DNA from: Arenicellales bacterium
Lineage (GTDB): Bacteria; Pseudomonadota; Gammaproteobacteria; Arenicellales; JAHEKD01
Assembly: GCA_028284225.1 (NCBI GenBank)
Contig: JANQSD010000014.1
Location: 44,029-108,028 of the forward strand
DNA: 64,000 bases
Direction of reading: 5' to 3'
The stretch's first letter is position 1; the number at the start of each line of letters is the position of its first letter. The notes beneath the pieces are model-generated. The model made no database searches, was not told the DNA's origin, and saw nothing but the letters and a program-made list of their open reading frames with translations. Below are positions 36,195 to 46,310 of the stretch, piece by piece. Both the position numbers and the translations under genes were made by a program.

Positions 36195-38864
36195 ATGAAG
36201 TTTGCAAATTATACTGACAATGACCCGATTGAAACCCAAGAGTGGCGGGAAGCCTTAGATGCTGTAATCGATCACAAAGGCAATGAAAGAGCACAATATT
36301 TACTTAAACGTACCGTCGACCATGCCTATTTAGCCGGTGTTGACCCGGTTGATTTACATCGTTCGCCTTATTTGAACACTATTCCTGTTCACCGCGAGAA
36401 AGATTACCCCGGGAACCAGGAGATTGAGCATAATTTACGTTCCATGATGCGATGGAATGCAATGGCGATGGTAGTGCGTGCTAATAAAAAGCCTGCTGAA
36501 CCTGGCGGTCATATCGCCAGCTTTCAATCCTCAGCGACTATGTATAATGTTGGCTTTCATCACTTTTGGCGGGCACCGACTGAAGCCCATGGTGGTGACT
36601 TATTATTTATCCAGGGGCATGTTGCGCCCGGTATTTATTCACGCGCTTTTGTTGAAGGCCGTTTGACCGAGGAGCATTTGGAAAATTTCCGCATGGAAAC
36701 CGGCGGTAACGGACTATCATCCTATCCTCACCCCTGGTTGATGCCCGATTTTTGGCAATTCCCGACAGTTTCGATGGGTCTTGGTCCAATTATGGCCATT
36801 TATCAAGCTCGTTTTATGAAGTACCTTGAAAATCGTGGCTTGATTGATGCCAAAGATCGCAAGGTATGGGCATTTCTGGGTGATGGCGAGATGGACGAGC
36901 CGGAATCACAGGGTGCTATTGCTTTAGCATCACGAGAAAATTTGGATAACCTGATTTTTGTTGTCAACTGTAACTTGCAGCGCCTGGACGGTCCGGTTCG
37001 TGGTAATAGCAAAATCATTCAGGAATTGGAGGGTAATTTTCGCGGAGCCGGATGGAATGTAGTTAAACTGATTTGGGGTGCCGGTTGGGATAAATTGCTA
37101 GCGCAAGATCATAATGGTTTGCTACGTAAGCGTATGCAGGAATGTGTCGATGGTGATTATCAAACCTTTAAGTCAAAAGACGGTGCTTATGTGCGTGAAC
37201 ATTTTTTTGGCAAATACCCTGAGCTTAAAAAAATGGTCGAGCATATGAGTGATGAAGAGATTTATTATGGACTTAACCGGGGTGGCCACGATCCTAAGAA
37301 AGTCTACAACGCCTTTGATATGGCTGTTAACACTCAAGGTAAACCTACTGTTATTCTATCTAAAACCGTCAAAGGCTATGGCATGGGTGAAGCGGGAGAA
37401 GGTCAGAATATTACCCACTCACAGAAAAAACTTGGTGAAGATCACTTAAAGTCATTTGCTGCTCGTTTTGATATTCCATTGACTGATGAGCAAATACATA
37501 ATCTGGAGTTTGTTAAACCGGCACAAGATTCACCCGAGCATAAATACTTACATGAACGTCGCCAGGCCTTAGGCGGTTATTTGCCAAGTCGGCGCAATAA
37601 TGCCGAGTCGCTAAAAATACCGGAACTAAAAGACATTTTTGGTGCGTTATTGACCGACACCGGTGACAGAACGATGTCAACCACCATGGCTCAAGTTCGT
37701 ATCCTGGTGGCGATAGCGCGTAATAAGGAGATAGGGCCTAGACTGGTACCCATTGTTCCAGATGAAGCGCGTACATTCGGTATGGAAGGTATGTTTCGCC
37801 AGGTTGGCATATATTCTCCCAAAGGGCAGCTTTATACGCCTCAGGATGCTGAACAAATAATGCCCTACAAGGAAGATACCAAGGGACAGATGCTACAGGA
37901 AGGTATTAATGAAGCCGGTGCCGTATCCTCCTGGATCGCAGCAGCCACGGCATACACTAATCATGGTATTCAAATGATTCCGGTGTACATCTTTTATTCC
38001 ATGTTTGGTTTTCAGCGTATTGGCGACTTTGCCTGGGCGGCGGGCGATTCCCGAGCCCGGGGATTTTTAGTCGGTGGTACAGCAGGCCGCACCACGTTAA
38101 ATGGTGAAGGATTGCAGCATGAAGACGGTCACAGCCATATTTTTGCAAATTTCATTCCTAATTGTCGTTCATATGATCCAACCTACCATTATGAATTAGC
38201 CACTATTTATCATCACGGCATGAAGGAAATGTTTGAACAGCAGAATGATGTGTTTTATTACATCACTACCATGAATGAAAATTACGCTCACCCTGAAATG
38301 CCTGAAGGCGCTGAAGAAGGCATTATCAAGGGTATGTACAAATTGAGAACAAGTAAAGCAAAGGGAGATAACGTAAATTTACTTGGTAGTGGTACGATTT
38401 TGCGCGAATCAGAAGCAGCTGCCGAGTTACTGGAAGAGAATCATGGCGTGGCGGCGGATGTCTGGAGCGTGACAAGTTACAATGAGCTTTATCGAGACGG
38501 ACACGATGTGTTGCGCTGGAATCGGTTGAATCCTACCGCGAAGAAAAAGCGCATTAGCTGGGTAGAACAATCTTTGGTTGATGATAACGTTCCGACCATT
38601 TCTTCAACCGATTATTTAAAGTTATATTCTGAGCAAATAAGGCCGTTTGTGCCCGGGCCGTTCCATACGCTTGGTACCGATGGTTACGGGCGATCAGATA
38701 GCCGTGAGGGATTGCGGAGTCATTTTGAAGTTGACCGTTATCATATTGTAATTGCAGCACTTACTGCATTGGCTGATCAGGGCAAAATTAAGCCCGCCGA
38801 TATCGCCAAGGCCATAAAAAAATACGGTATTGATGCTGACAAACCTAATCCACTTTACGCATAA
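36195..38864 (+). CDS. aceE: Pyruvate dehydrogenase E1 component (homodimeric type)
   Basis: Thiamine-diphosphate enzyme that decarboxylates pyruvate and acetylates the lipoyl groups of E2. It has 889 residues, like E. coli AceE (887). The ThDP motif GDGEMDEPES starts near residue 232 and ends in the expected NLxRLDG-like NCNLQRLDG. Conserved QEGINEAGA and DSRARGFLVGGTAGRTTLNGEGLQ-type stretches are present. AGAGG precedes the ATG. aceF follows after 11 bases. No pdhR-type regulator is adjacent. Confidence 0.97.
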   Translation: MKFANYTDNDPIETQEWREALDAVIDHKGNERAQYLLKRTVDHAYLAGVDPVDLHRSPYLNTIPVHREKDYPGNQEIEHNLRSMMRWNAMAMVVRANKKPAEPGGHIASFQSSATMYNVGFHHFWRAPTEAHGGDLLFIQGHVAPGIYSRAFVEGRLTEEHLENFRMETGGNGLSSYPHPWLMPDFWQFPTVSMGLGPIMAIYQARFMKYLENRGLIDAKDRKVWAFLGDGEMDEPESQGAIALASRENLDNLIFVVNCNLQRLDGPVRGNSKIIQELEGNFRGAGWNVVKLIWGAGWDKLLAQDHNGLLRKRMQECVDGDYQTFKSKDGAYVREHFFGKYPELKKMVEHMSDEEIYYGLNRGGHDPKKVYNAFDMAVNTQGKPTVILSKTVKGYGMGEAGEGQNITHSQKKLGEDHLKSFAARFDIPLTDEQIHNLEFVKPAQDSPEHKYLHERRQALGGYLPSRRNNAESLKIPELKDIFGALLTDTGDRTMSTTMAQVRILVAIARNKEIGPRLVPIVPDEARTFGMEGMFRQVGIYSPKGQLYTPQDAEQIMPYKEDTKGQMLQEGINEAGAVSSWIAAATAYTNHGIQMIPVYIFYSMFGFQRIGDFAWAAGDSRARGFLVGGTAGRTTLNGEGLQHEDGHSHIFANFIPNCRSYDPTYHYELATIYHHGMKEMFEQQNDVFYYITTMNENYAHPEMPEGAEEGIIKGMYKLRTSKAKGDNVNLLGSGTILRESEAAAELLEENHGVAADVWSVTSYNELYRDGHDVLRWNRLNPTAKKKRISWVEQSLVDDNVPTISSTDYLKLYSEQIRPFVPGPFHTLGTDGYGRSDSREGLRSHFEVDRYHIVIAALTALADQGKIKPADIAKAIKKYGIDADKPNPLYA

Positions 38865-38875
38865 GGAGCAGGAAG

Positions 38876-40174
38876 ATGGCAAACCAAGAAATTAAAGTGC
38901 CTGACATCGGTGATTTTAGTGACGTTGAAATAATTGAAATTTTAGTTAACCCTGGAGATAAAGTAAGTATAGATGATCCGTTGATTACAGTGGAAAGCGA
39001 CAAAGCATCAATGGATATTCCCTCAAGTGCCGAGGGTACAGTGATAGAGCTTAAAGTTAATGCTGGTGATAAAGTCTCCGAAGGATCACTGATTTTAATA
39101 TTGGATAGTGCCGGAGCTGAAAGTGCAGCTCCTCAGGATGTTGTTGAGCAAACGGCTTCACCAACGCAAAATAAAAGTGAATCTGAACAGCCCAAAGATA
39201 CTTCACCATTAGCTTTATCAATTTCGGAGCCGGTAACTGAAGTTGCTTCCTTTCGTACCATAGACAAAAATGCCGTATATGCCAGCCCTTCGGTAAGACG
39301 GTTAGCCCGGGAGCGTAACATCGATTTATCCCAGATCAGTGGAACCGGTCCGAAAGGGCGGATTACCAAAGAGGATTTAGATTCACCTGCACCTAAAGCA
39401 GAGCCGAGTAAAGCTGCACCGGCAGCAGCAGGCATGTCTGCAATTCCAGCAATTCCTGCGGTAGATTTTTCTCAATTTGGTGAGATTGAAATCCAGCCAT
39501 TAACCAGAATTCAAAAGATATCCGGTCCTCATTTACACCGGGCCTGGTTGAATGTACCCATGGTCACCCATCATGATGAAGCAGACATTACTGATCTAGA
39601 GGAGTTTAGAAAATCGCTTAAACCAGAGGCAGAGAAAAAAGGGGTTCGAGTTACCGGTCTGGTGTTTGTCATGAAAGCACTGGCGGTTAATCTGAAGCTG
39701 TTTCCTACGTTCAATTGTTCATTGTCTGCTGATGGAGAGAGTTTGGTATTAAAAAAATACATAAATATTGGGATTGCAGTCGATACGCCCAACGGTTTAG
39801 TTGTACCGGTCTTTAAAGATGTGGATAAAAAATCGATTTATGAGTTGTCTGAGGAGTTGAGTGAAATCAGCAAAAAAGCACGAGATGGCAAGCTTGGGCC
39901 GAAAGATTTACAAGGCGGCTGCATGAGTATCTCTAGCCTTGGCGGGATCGGCGGCACTGCTTTTACACCACTAGTCAATGCACCCGAGGTGGCTATCCTG
40001 GGGCTGACTCGATCTAAAATGCAGCCCGTCTGGAATGGTAAAGAATTTATACCACGATTAATGCAGCCGATTGACCTGACCTATGACCACCGTGTGATAG
40101 ACGGGGCTAATGCAGCACGTTTTGTGGCGCAACTATGCCAGAACTTAAGCGATCTAAAACGCTTGTTACTATAA
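38876..40174 (+). CDS. aceF: Pyruvate dehydrogenase E2, dihydrolipoamide acetyltransferase (one lipoyl domain)
   Basis: Core of the PDH complex; transfers acetyl to CoA. It has one lipoyl domain (residues 1-80, lipoylated Lys43 in ESDKASMD), an Ala/Pro/Glu-rich linker, a peripheral-subunit-binding domain at about 138-175 (YASPSVRRLARERNI), a second Ala/Pro linker, and the catalytic domain to residue 432 with DHRVIDGA (His405). E. coli AceF has three lipoyl domains; here the other two seem to sit on the next protein. AAGGAG lies 8 bases before the start codon. Confidence 0.96.
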   Translation: MANQEIKVPDIGDFSDVEIIEILVNPGDKVSIDDPLITVESDKASMDIPSSAEGTVIELKVNAGDKVSEGSLILILDSAGAESAAPQDVVEQTASPTQNKSESEQPKDTSPLALSISEPVTEVASFRTIDKNAVYASPSVRRLARERNIDLSQISGTGPKGRITKEDLDSPAPKAEPSKAAPAAAGMSAIPAIPAVDFSQFGEIEIQPLTRIQKISGPHLHRAWLNVPMVTHHDEADITDLEEFRKSLKPEAEKKGVRVTGLVFVMKALAVNLKLFPTFNCSLSADGESLVLKKYINIGIAVDTPNGLVVPVFKDVDKKSIYELSEELSEISKKARDGKLGPKDLQGGCMSISSLGGIGGTAFTPLVNAPEVAILGLTRSKMQPVWNGKEFIPRLMQPIDLTYDHRVIDGANAARFVAQLCQNLSDLKRLLL

Positions 40175-40189
40175 TCCTGAGGAGAAATC

Positions 40190-42253
40190 ATGAGTTCAGT
40201 TGAAGAAATCATAGTCCCTGATATCGGTGATTTCGATCAGGTCGAAATCATTGAGGTGTTAATTAAAGAGGGTGATCATATTGAGATTGATGACCCGTTA
40301 ATCACATTAGAAAGCGATAAAGCCTCTATGGATGTTCCTTCTCCTAAATCGGGGACGGTAAGTGAGGTTAAGGTAAGTGTCGGTGACAAAGTTGCTCAAG
40401 GAAGCTTGATCATTCTACTTGAGACAGCAGAAAAGGCACAGGTTGCAGATATAGACCCTCAGCCATCGGTGAAAAGTAAAGCGGATAAAGCTGTAGCACC
40501 CGCTGATGCGGGTGGCGGCTATGGCGGAGGCCAGGTTGAAGACATTCGCGTGCCCGATATCGGTGATTTTGATCAAGTGGAAGTGATAGAAGTACTGGTC
40601 GCAGTTGGCAATAAAATCAGTACTGATGATGCTTTAATTACGCTCGAGAGTGATAAAGCCTCAATGGATATCCCCTCGCCCAGTTCCGGTGTAGTTAAGG
40701 AGCTAAAGGTCAATGTTGGTGATAAAGTTTCAAAAGGAAGTTTAATACTAACCATTGAAACACAAGATAAAGCAGCTGGTGTTAATGACCGGGTGCAAGT
40801 TCAGTCTGAAAAAATTCAATCCTTTGAAGGAAGCTCGGATGAGCAGGCAGATGTGGTTGTGCTTGGTTCTGGCCCGGGAGGATATACTGCTGCCTTTAGA
40901 GCAGCCGATCTGGGTCTAAAAACCATTTTGATTGAAAAATATTCGACTCTGGGAGGGGTGTGCCTGAATGTCGGTTGTATTCCATCTAAGGCGTTATTGC
41001 ATGCCGCCAAAGTGATTGATGAGGCCGATGATTTCAAAGATCATGGGATTAGTTTTACCAAGCCCAAAGTCGATATAGATAAACTCAGAAGCTGGAAGGC
41101 CGGCGTTGTAAAACAACTCACTGGTGGTTTGGCCGGTTTGGCCAAACAGCGTAAAGTTAAAGTCATTACCGGAACTGGTTTGTTCCTTGACTCAAATCAC
41201 ATCGATGTTACCGACAGTGAAGGTAGTACAACGACTATTGGTTTTAAAAACTGCATTATTGCGGCGGGTTCTGAGCCGGTAAAGTTGCCATTTATTCCTA
41301 ACGAAGATCCTAGAGTCATCGACTCTACCGGTGCACTTGAGTTGGAAAATGTTCCGAAGAAATTGTTAGTGATTGGTGGCGGTATCATAGGCTTGGAAAT
41401 GGCGACGGTTTATCATGCATTAGGCTCGAAGATTACAGTGGTAGAAATGCTGGACGGATTAGTGGCCGGTGCGGATAAAGATATCGTTAAGCCATTGCAT
41501 AATCGGTTGAATAAACGTTACGAAAATATAATGCTTGAAACCCGGGTTACCGCTGTTGAGGCACAGAAAAATGGATTGAAAGTAACGTTTGAGGGCGCTA
41601 ATGCACCAGATAAACCGCAAACTTTCGACAAGATATTGGTATCGGTTGGCCGTGTGCCTAATGGAAAACTTACCGGTGCTGAAAATGCAGGTGTAAATGT
41701 AGATGACCGAGGTTTTATTAAAGTTGATAAGCAGCAACGAACCAACATCGAAAACATATTTGCTATTGGTGATATCGTGGGTCAACCAATGCTTGCACAT
41801 AAAGCGGTTCACGAAGGCAAGGTGGCTGCCGAGGTTTGTGCAGGTATGAATGTGGAATTTGGTGCCAAAGTCATTCCGTCGGTGGCATATACGGACCCGG
41901 AAGTAGCCTGGGTTGGCCTGACTGAAACGCAAGCCAAGGAACAGGGCATCAAAATCGGCAAAGGTACCTTTCCATGGGCAGCTAGTGGACGATCATTATC
42001 ACTAGGGCGAAATGAGGGTGTAACAAAACTATTGTTTGATGAAGAAACTGATCGAGTCATAGGAGGAGGGATTGTTGGCCCGAATGCCGGAGACTTAATT
42101 GCCGAGGTGGCATTAGCCATCGAAACCAATTGTGACGCGGCTGATATAGGTTTAACGGTACATCCTCACCCAACCTTGTCGGAAACTGTAGCGATGGCGG
42201 CAGAGGCATTTGAGGGAACGATTACGGATTTATATATGCCAAAGAAAAAGTAA
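40190..42253 (+). CDS. lpdA: Dihydrolipoamide dehydrogenase (E3) with two N-terminal lipoyl domains
   Basis: FAD enzyme that reoxidises dihydrolipoyl groups of PDH. It has 687 residues, about 210 more than a plain E3. Two full lipoyl domains occupy about residues 1-80 (Lys44 in ESDKASMD) and 116-195 (Lys156 in ESDKASMD), with a Gly/Ala linker between them (GGGYGGGQ). The E3 part has GSGPGGYTAAFRAA for FAD, the redox pair Cys258 and Cys263 in GGVCLNVGCIPSK, the NAD site GGGIIGLEMA and the dimer-interface HPHPTLSE. It is the third gene of aceEF-lpd, 15 bases after aceF. One lipoyl domain on E3 is known (Neisseria), but two is rare to my knowledge. Confidence 0.96.
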   Translation: MSSVEEIIVPDIGDFDQVEIIEVLIKEGDHIEIDDPLITLESDKASMDVPSPKSGTVSEVKVSVGDKVAQGSLIILLETAEKAQVADIDPQPSVKSKADKAVAPADAGGGYGGGQVEDIRVPDIGDFDQVEVIEVLVAVGNKISTDDALITLESDKASMDIPSPSSGVVKELKVNVGDKVSKGSLILTIETQDKAAGVNDRVQVQSEKIQSFEGSSDEQADVVVLGSGPGGYTAAFRAADLGLKTILIEKYSTLGGVCLNVGCIPSKALLHAAKVIDEADDFKDHGISFTKPKVDIDKLRSWKAGVVKQLTGGLAGLAKQRKVKVITGTGLFLDSNHIDVTDSEGSTTTIGFKNCIIAAGSEPVKLPFIPNEDPRVIDSTGALELENVPKKLLVIGGGIIGLEMATVYHALGSKITVVEMLDGLVAGADKDIVKPLHNRLNKRYENIMLETRVTAVEAQKNGLKVTFEGANAPDKPQTFDKILVSVGRVPNGKLTGAENAGVNVDDRGFIKVDKQQRTNIENIFAIGDIVGQPMLAHKAVHEGKVAAEVCAGMNVEFGAKVIPSVAYTDPEVAWVGLTETQAKEQGIKIGKGTFPWAASGRSLSLGRNEGVTKLLFDEETDRVIGGGIVGPNAGDLIAEVALAIETNCDAADIGLTVHPHPTLSETVAMAAEAFEGTITDLYMPKKK

Positions 42254-42335
42254 CCGTTGGACCTATAACTAAAATAAATAATCGGTATATGCTCGTAGCT
42301 GACTTAAATCTGGTTTAATCAGACAGTTAATCAGG

Positions 42336-42457
42336 ATCTATCTCAAATAGCCGAGTAACGTTCAGAGCAGGCAAAAGTGAGCGAAAAAGCGCAGTTTACT
42401 CAGTGTAAATGAGCTTTTAAGGACGCATCAACGAGCGCCGCTATTATTGAGATAGAT
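42336..42457. repeat. Miniature inverted-repeat element, copy 2 (CTATCTC family)
   Basis: Ends are inverted: ATCTATCTCAA at 42336-42346 and TTGAGATAGAT at 42447-42457. The 24 bases at 42377-42400 are the exact reverse complement of 2755-2778 in copy 1, and flanking blocks (CTCATTTAC, TTGC, TGAAC) also match. It sits between lpdA and pntA with no coding capacity, 38 bases upstream of the pntA start, and may separate the two operons. Confidence 0.75.
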
Positions 42458-42494
42458 TTTAGAAACAAATGACTAAGAAAGGAGAACTGATACG

Positions 42495-44057
42495 GTGAAA
42501 ATAGGCATTCCAAAGGAAACCTATTCCGGTGAAAAACGTGTGGCAACTACCCCGGATGTGGTTGGTCAACTTTTGCAACTTGGATTTTCTGTTGCGGTTG
42601 AATCAGGCGCCGGGGCAGAGGCAAAGTTTGCTGATCAAGCTTACGTTGATGCCGGCGCTGAAATTGTTGAAACTTCAGTTGTCTGGAGTGATTCAAATAT
42701 TATCCTTAAAGTTCGTGCTCCCTCTGATGCTGAAGTCGAGAAGTTGCATCAAGGTCAAACTTTAATCAGTTTTATCTGGCCAGCACAAAATGACGAACTA
42801 ATGCAAAAGCTGGCTGATAAAAAAGTCACGGTTATGGCTATGGACGCTGTTCCCAGGATTTCCCGGGCTCAAAAACTGGACGCGTTGAGTTCTATGGCAA
42901 ATATTGCCGGCTATCGAGCTGTAGTTGAGGCTTCCAACCATTTTGGGCGGTTTTTCACCGGGCAGATCACAGCGGCGGGTAAAGTTCCGCCGGCAAAAGT
43001 GATGATCATTGGTGCTGGAGTGGCTGGCTTAGCAGCTATTGGAGCGGCCACCAGCATGGGTGCAATCGTACGTGCATTTGATACCCGACCTGAAGTTAAA
43101 GAGCAGGTCGAGAGTATGGGTGCAGAGTTTTTAGAACTGGACTATGAGGAAGAAGAGCAGGGTGGTACCCAAGGTGGCTACGCTAAACAAATGTCACAGG
43201 CATTTATTGATGCTGAAATGGCGTTGTTTCGTGAACAGGCTAAAGATGTCGACATTATTATCACTACTGCATTGATTCCCGGAAAACCTGCGCCAAAATT
43301 AATTTTGGCTGATATGGTTGAGTCCATGAAAGATGGCAGTGTGATCGTTGACTTGGCTGCCGAACAAGGTGGCAACTGTGAACTGACGCAGCCTGGTGAG
43401 GTTGCAGTTAAACATGGTGTTACGATTATTGGGCACATGGATTTGCCCAGTCGTTTATCAACTCAATCCAGCCAGCTCTATTCGACCAATTTGCGCCATT
43501 TATTGGCTGACTTGACACCAGAGAAAGACGGTCAAATTGTGGTTGATATGGATGATGATGTGGTTCGAAGTTCTACCGTTATTCATCAAGGTGAAATCAC
43601 CTGGCCACCACCTCCGATCAGCGTTACAGCGGCTCCTCCTAAGGCAGCTGTTGCACCGGAGCCCGTTATTGAAACTAAAGATCCCCGGGCTGAAGCTAAA
43701 CGTAAAGCAGTTACAACAATGTCAGTCTTGGCGGTAACCGTTCTGGCTTTATTTGCGGTTGGCAGAGTAGCACCGCCGGAGTTCATGAGCCACTTGATTG
43801 TGTTTGTGCTGGCGGTTTTTGTCGGTTGGCAAGTTATCTGGAATGTTACCCCGGCGTTGCATACGCCGTTGATGAGCGTCACTAATGCTATCAGCGGTAT
43901 TATCGTGATTGGTGCGTTATTACAAGTCGGCTCTTCATCATGGTTGGTAGTGTTTTTAGCGGCAATAGCTGTGTTAATCGCTTCAATCAACATTGCCGGT
44001 GGCTTTTTGGTTACCCAGAGGATGCTGGGTATGTTTCGGCGCGAGGAGGATAATTGA
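42495..44057 (+). CDS. pntA: NAD(P) transhydrogenase subunit alpha
   Basis: Proton-translocating transhydrogenase that makes NADPH from NADH using the proton gradient. The 520 residues include the cytoplasmic NAD-binding domain I ([16 protein letters not shown] near 172) and, after a Pro/Ala linker, three to four C-terminal helices of domain II. The start is GTG with GGAGA 9 bases upstream; no ATG alternative lies near the family N-terminus ([17 protein letters not shown]). It precedes pntB with a one-base overlap. Confidence 0.96.
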   Translation: MKIGIPKETYSGEKRVATTPDVVGQLLQLGFSVAVESGAGAEAKFADQAYVDAGAEIVETSVVWSDSNIILKVRAPSDAEVEKLHQGQTLISFIWPAQNDELMQKLADKKVTVMAMDAVPRISRAQKLDALSSMANIAGYRAVVEASNHFGRFFTGQITAAGKVPPAKVMIIGAGVAGLAAIGAATSMGAIVRAFDTRPEVKEQVESMGAEFLELDYEEEEQGGTQGGYAKQMSQAFIDAEMALFREQAKDVDIIITTALIPGKPAPKLILADMVESMKDGSVIVDLAAEQGGNCELTQPGEVAVKHGVTIIGHMDLPSRLSTQSSQLYSTNLRHLLADLTPEKDGQIVVDMDDDVVRSSTVIHQGEITWPPPPISVTAAPPKAAVAPEPVIETKDPRAEAKRKAVTTMSVLAVTVLALFAVGRVAPPEFMSHLIVFVLAVFVGWQVIWNVTPALHTPLMSVTNAISGIIVIGALLQVGSSSWLVVFLAAIAVLIASINIAGGFLVTQRMLGMFRREEDN

Positions 44058-45442
44058 TGAGTGGAATCGTTAGCGCGGCTTATATTGCCGCAAGTATCCT
44101 CTTTATCCTGAGCCTGGGTGGACTTAGTCATCAGGAAACAGCCAGGCGGGGAAATCTGTACGGCATTATTGGCATGGCCATTGCCATACTTGCTACCATT
44201 TTTAGTGACAAAGTCAGTGGCTATGCAGTGCTAATTATTATGATGCTGATTGGCGGCACCTTAGGCACTATAGTTGCTCGCCGGGTCGAAATGACCGAGA
44301 TGCCGGAACTTGTTGCCATCTTGCACAGCTTTGTTGGTTTGGCCGCTGTGCTGGTAGGTTTCGCCAGCTATTTAGATCCAAATGCTCACTATGAAGGTGT
44401 CGAGAAAACTATTCATGAAGTGGAAATTTATTTGGGTATTTTTATAGGGGCTGTGACATTTACCGGTTCAGTAGTCGCGTTTGGAAAATTGAAAGGTTTG
44501 ATTTCCAGTAAACCACTTATGTTGCCGGCACGGCACTGGATAAATTTGGCAATCGTACTGGTTTGCGTATGGCTCGGAAAAGTATTTCTTGGTGCTGATT
44601 CAACTGCAGGTGGTTTTTTCGCATTATTTGTTATGACTCTATTAGCCTTTGTCTTTGGGGCACATTTGGTCATGGCTATAGGCGGCGCGGACATGCCGGT
44701 CGTGATCTCCATGCTTAACAGTTACTCTGGCTGGGCTGCTGCCGCGACAGGGTTTATGCTTTCTAATGATCTGCTGATTGTCACAGGTGCGTTGGTGGGT
44801 TCCAGTGGTGCAATTCTCAGTTACATTATGTGCAGGGCCATGAATCGCAAGTTCCTGAGTGTAATTTCAGGAGGATTTGGAACTACAGCTTCAAGCGATG
44901 CCGAAGCAGCAGAGCAGGGTGAAGTCACGCAGATATTAGCTGAGGAAACAGCTGAATTGCTCAAAGATGCAAAGGAAGTCATTATCGTTCCCGGTTATGG
45001 CATGGCTGTCGCACATGCGCAGCATCCGGTATCGGAATTGACGCAAAAATTACGTGCCAATGGCACTAATGTTCGTTTTGCTATTCATCCGGTTGCAGGA
45101 AGAATGCCGGGACATATGAACGTGCTTTTGGCAGAAGCTAGAGTACCGTATGACATCGTTTTAGAGATGGATGAAGTAAACGATGACTTTCCAGAAACTG
45201 ATGTGGCTATTGTTATTGGTGCAAATGATATTGTAAATCCGTCAGCCTTAGAAAACCCGAATAGCCCAATTGCGGGTATGCCTGTGTTAGAAGTATGGAA
45301 GGCAAAAATCTGTATTGTCTCCAAAAGGTCAATGGCAACCGGTTATGCCGGAGTTGAAAACCCATTGTTTTTTAAAGAGAACACCAGAATGTTGTTTGGT
45401 GATGCTAAAGACAGTGTTGAGACCGTGTTAAAATCATTATGA
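44057..45442 (+). CDS. pntB: NAD(P) transhydrogenase subunit beta
   Basis: Membrane helices of domain II followed by the NADP-binding domain III ([15 protein letters not shown] and the [13 protein letters not shown] loop). It has 461 residues from the ATG at 44057, which has GAGGAGGA 7 bases upstream; a TTG one codon earlier is possible. It is tightly coupled to pntA. A dehydrogenase/reductase gene that would use the NADPH formed (acetoacetyl-CoA reductase) follows 78 bases later. Confidence 0.96.
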   Translation: MSGIVSAAYIAASILFILSLGGLSHQETARRGNLYGIIGMAIAILATIFSDKVSGYAVLIIMMLIGGTLGTIVARRVEMTEMPELVAILHSFVGLAAVLVGFASYLDPNAHYEGVEKTIHEVEIYLGIFIGAVTFTGSVVAFGKLKGLISSKPLMLPARHWINLAIVLVCVWLGKVFLGADSTAGGFFALFVMTLLAFVFGAHLVMAIGGADMPVVISMLNSYSGWAAAATGFMLSNDLLIVTGALVGSSGAILSYIMCRAMNRKFLSVISGGFGTTASSDAEAAEQGEVTQILAEETAELLKDAKEVIIVPGYGMAVAHAQHPVSELTQKLRANGTNVRFAIHPVAGRMPGHMNVLLAEARVPYDIVLEMDEVNDDFPETDVAIVIGANDIVNPSALENPNSPIAGMPVLEVWKAKICIVSKRSMATGYAGVENPLFFKENTRMLFGDAKDSVETVLKSL

Positions 45443-45455
45443 TTCGATTATTTAT

Positions 45456-45470
45456 CTGTGTCAGACACAG
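45456..45470. promoter_or_regulatory. 15-bp perfect dyad between pntB and the acetoacetyl-CoA reductase gene
   Basis: CTGTGTCAGACACAG is a perfect palindrome (7 + 1 + 7). A TACAAT hexamer, a possible -10 box, begins 3 bases later. It could be an operator for the reductase gene or a weak hairpin terminator of pntB, since no T-run follows. Confidence 0.35.
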
Positions 45471-45520
45471 GGTACAATAAATTTTAACGATTATATATTA
45501 GGAATATTTAAGGAGTGAAC

Positions 45521-46243
45521 ATGTCTAGAGTTGCTTTGGTAACAGGTGGTACACGCGGAATAGGCGAAGCCATCTCAATTGCGTTGAAAGATGCAGGATA
45601 TACTGTTGCCGCCAATTATGGTGGCAATGAAGAGCGCGCACGTGAATTTAGTGAGCGTACCGGGATTGCTTCCTACAAATTCGATGTTGGTGATTTTGAG
45701 GCATGTCAGGCGGGCGTTGAAAAAATCAAGACTGAGTTAGGTCCTGTAGAAATTTTGGTGAATAACGCGGGCATTACTCGTGATACCACCATGCATAAAA
45801 TGGACCCAAGTAAATGGGATGCAGTTATCCAAACAAATTTATCGTCTTGCTTTAACATGTGTCGTTGTGTCATTGATGACATGCGCGAAAATGGATTCGG
45901 TCGAATTGTTAACATTGGTTCGATTAATGGCCAAGCAGGCCAATACGGCCAGGTTAACTATGCAGCAGCAAAATCAGGCATTCACGGGTTTACTAAAGCA
46001 CTGGCCCAGGAAGGTGCAGCCAAGGGTATTACCGTTAATGCGATTGCGCCTGGTTATGTCAACACAGAAATGGTTCAGGCTGTGCCAGAAGCGGTATTGG
46101 AGAAAATTATCGCCCGAATTCCTGTTGGCCGTTTGGGCGAAGCCAAGGATATATCTCGTGCTGTTCTGTTTCTGATTAAAGATAATGCTGATTTTATTAC
46201 CGGATCGACACTGTCGATAAATGGCGGTCAGCATATGTATTAA
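45521..46243 (+). CDS. phaB: NADPH-dependent acetoacetyl-CoA reductase (short-chain dehydrogenase)
   Basis: Rossmann-fold SDR of 240 residues. It has the cofactor motif TGGTRGIG, NNAG at about 80-83, and the catalytic triad Ser134, Tyr147 and Lys151. The sequence VNYAAAKSGIHGFTKALAQEGA and the closing TGSTLSINGGQHMY match PhaB, which makes (R)-3-hydroxybutyryl-CoA for polyhydroxybutyrate; FabG is the alternative but usually sits in the fab cluster. The start has AAGGAG 5 bases upstream; a GTG six bases earlier overlaps that site. phaA and phaC are not nearby. Confidence 0.85.
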   Translation: MSRVALVTGGTRGIGEAISIALKDAGYTVAANYGGNEERAREFSERTGIASYKFDVGDFEACQAGVEKIKTELGPVEILVNNAGITRDTTMHKMDPSKWDAVIQTNLSSCFNMCRCVIDDMRENGFGRIVNIGSINGQAGQYGQVNYAAAKSGIHGFTKALAQEGAAKGITVNAIAPGYVNTEMVQAVPEAVLEKIIARIPVGRLGEAKDISRAVLFLIKDNADFITGSTLSINGGQHMY

Positions 46244-46263
46244 TTACCCAGTTATAGTTTGAT

Positions 46264-46298
46264 TAAAAGCCGGTTATCTTTATAGCCGGCTTTTTTTA
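46264..46298 (+). terminator. Intrinsic terminator after the acetoacetyl-CoA reductase gene
   Basis: AAAAGCCGGTTAT pairs with ATAGCCGGCTTTT around a short loop, followed by a T-run. It lies 20 bases after the phaB stop and before the glycerate kinase gene. Confidence 0.85.
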
Positions 46299-46310
46299 TA
46301 GAATAACACC

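Noticed and set aside
41459..41932. 157-residue reverse-strand ORF inside lpdA
   Set aside because: It is fully antisense to the conserved E3 domain and shows no recognisable motif.
43586..44131. 181-residue reverse-strand ORF across the pntA-pntB junction
   Set aside because: It mirrors a hydrophobic domain on the other strand; its Thr/Ala/Asn-rich composition is typical of a frame shadow.
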